NCBI GenBank assembly: GCA_025355255.1
Contig: JANYAA010000103.1
Span: 1 to 6,218, forward strand
Length of the DNA stretch: 6,218 nucleotides
DNA from: Chloroflexota bacterium
GTDB lineage: Bacteria; Chloroflexota; Limnocylindria; Limnocylindrales; CSP1-4
Direction: 5' to 3'
Numbering within the stretch: the stretch's first letter is position 1; every line of letters begins with the position of its first letter. Shown piece after piece: positions 6,022-6,218 of the stretch. The notes below the pieces were generated by a model, which searched no databases, was not told where the DNA came from, and saw nothing but the letters and a program-made list of their open reading frames with translations. A program made the translations under genes and the position numbers.

Positions 6022-6043
6022 AGGTCACAGGACCTGCGGGTCC
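6022..6043. promoter_or_regulatory. Overlapping, mutually exclusive short hairpins around GGACC
   Basis: AGGTC (6022-6026) pairs with GACCT (6031-6035) over the loop ACAG, while GGACC (6030-6034) pairs with GGTCC (6039-6043) over the loop TGCG. The central GACC is shared, so only one can form at a time. The stems are short, and chance is a serious alternative. Confidence 0.3.
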
Positions 6044-6085
6044 GAGGCCATCCGCCAGAGGGTCTCAACGGTCTGCAATCAGCCT

Positions 6086-6129
6086 GGCAGAAGGCGGTCC
6101 GCGGGCCCCATCGCGTCCCAATCTCTGCC
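6086..6129. promoter_or_regulatory. Stem GGCAGA...TCTGCC just upstream of the last gene's ribosome site
   Basis: GGCAGA (6086-6091) and TCTGCC (6124-6129) are perfect reverse complements enclosing 32 nt. Inside, GCG (6101-6103) can pair with CGC (6112-6114). The stem ends 6 nt before the GGAG of the next gene, close enough to affect ribosome access. The enclosed region superficially recalls a T-box antiterminator but lacks its conserved bulge. Function is unproven. Confidence 0.3.
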
Positions 6130-6135
6130 GTTGCC

Positions 6136-6139
6136 GGAG
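6136..6139 (+). promoter_or_regulatory. Ribosome binding site of the gene starting at 6147
   Basis: GGAG stands 7 nt before the GTG at 6147, a good spacing, and supports translation starting there. Confidence 0.5.
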
Positions 6140-6146
6140 AAACGTC

Positions 6147-6218
6147 GTGCCCGTCCCCCGCGCCGAGCTCGGGCTCGCTGCCCTGCTGGTCCATGCGCGC
6201 TCCGTCGAGAGTGAGGAG
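6147..6218 (+). CDS. Start of an unidentified protein (partial, leaves the window on the right)
   Basis: Twenty-four codons are open from the GTG at 6147 to the window edge. Third positions are G or C in 21 of 24 codons, as expected for a real gene in this genome, and a GGAG site lies 7 nt upstream. The frame has no other ATG, GTG or TTG back to a stop at 5961, so this is the first usual start. The peptide begins MPVPRAELGLAALLVHARS; it is too short for me to assign a family. It shows no signal peptide or clear membrane segment. It would be the gene served by the structured leader upstream. Confidence 0.5.
   Translation, partial: MPVPRAELGLAALLVHARSVESEE

Larger units (their letters stand above)
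5824..6146. other. 323-bp non-coding stretch rich in inverted and direct repeats
   Basis: No well-supported gene lies here. The minus-strand reading frame that crosses it overlaps the regulator gene and looks unlike a protein. The first 110 bp (5824-5935) hold only a weak 4-bp stem (CCTC 5835-5838, GAGG 5843-5846) after the regulator stop. From 5936 on, the stretch has a strong two-stem hairpin, tandem and direct repeats, several competing short stems and finally a ribosome site for the next gene. No tRNA, CRISPR or mobile-element end was recognised. The most economical reading is a promoter plus structured 5' leader for the gene starting at 6147. Confidence 0.6.

Noticed and set aside
6091..6119. 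Canonical T-box riboswitch.
   Set aside because: The conserved TGGNACC bulge that pairs with the tRNA acceptor end is absent (CGGTCC is present instead), and no specifier stem could be assigned. Kept only as a weak resemblance.
5824..6146. tRNA, CRISPR array or insertion-sequence end.
   Set aside because: No cloverleaf or T-arm motif, no regularly spaced repeats with spacers, and no terminal inverted repeats flanked by target duplications were found.
5550..6194. Minus-strand reading frame of 214 codons covering the end of the regulator and the non-coding stretch.
   Set aside because: The peptide looks like random high-GC translation, overlaps a clear gene and lacks a convincing start signal.

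Overview
The window is high-GC bacterial DNA. Third codon positions are strongly G/C, GTG starts are plausible, and genes are packed tightly. No ribosomal or other marker gene is present, so the taxon can only be inferred. The style of the proteins (a MerR-like 'TPGGHRRF' regulator with a helical C-terminal domain, a 'PEERGLY' ABC ATPase, a maltokinase-like kinase) fits Chloroflexota best, with Actinomycetota as the main alternative.

Layout. Positions 1-847 hold the N-terminal 282 codons of an ABC exporter ATPase on the minus strand, cut by the left edge. A 188-bp divergent intergenic region (848-1035) follows, containing a compact hairpin, a widely spaced 8-bp inverted repeat and a palindrome over the next start codon. 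Four plus-strand genes then run closely spaced: a gamma-aminobutyraldehyde dehydrogenase-like aldehyde dehydrogenase (1036-2478), a maltokinase-like sugar kinase (2535-4019), a GlmS-like double SIS-domain sugar-phosphate protein (4019-5104, start overlapping the kinase stop), and a MerR/BldC-type DNA-binding protein (5119-5823, 14 bp after the SIS gene). A 323-bp non-coding stretch (5824-6146) is rich in inverted and direct repeats. It precedes the first 24 codons of another plus-strand gene (GTG at 6147) that leaves the window.

How the genes may work together. The kinase and SIS genes are translationally coupled and probably form one metabolic unit: the kinase phosphorylates a sugar, and the SIS protein isomerises or deaminates the sugar phosphate. 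Maltokinase-like glucosamine kinases are known in actinobacteria, so an amino-sugar route is the most attractive hypothesis, but it is inference. The aldehyde dehydrogenase closely resembles E. coli PatD and would convert 4-aminobutanal to GABA; its place in the same transcription unit may be functional or accidental. The MerR-like protein is a natural candidate local regulator.

The least explained part is 5936-6129: a 58-bp two-stem hairpin, 9-bp tandem and 11-bp direct repeats, and several stems that compete with one another. This could be a structured leader or attenuator for the downstream gene, but it matches no RNA class I can name.
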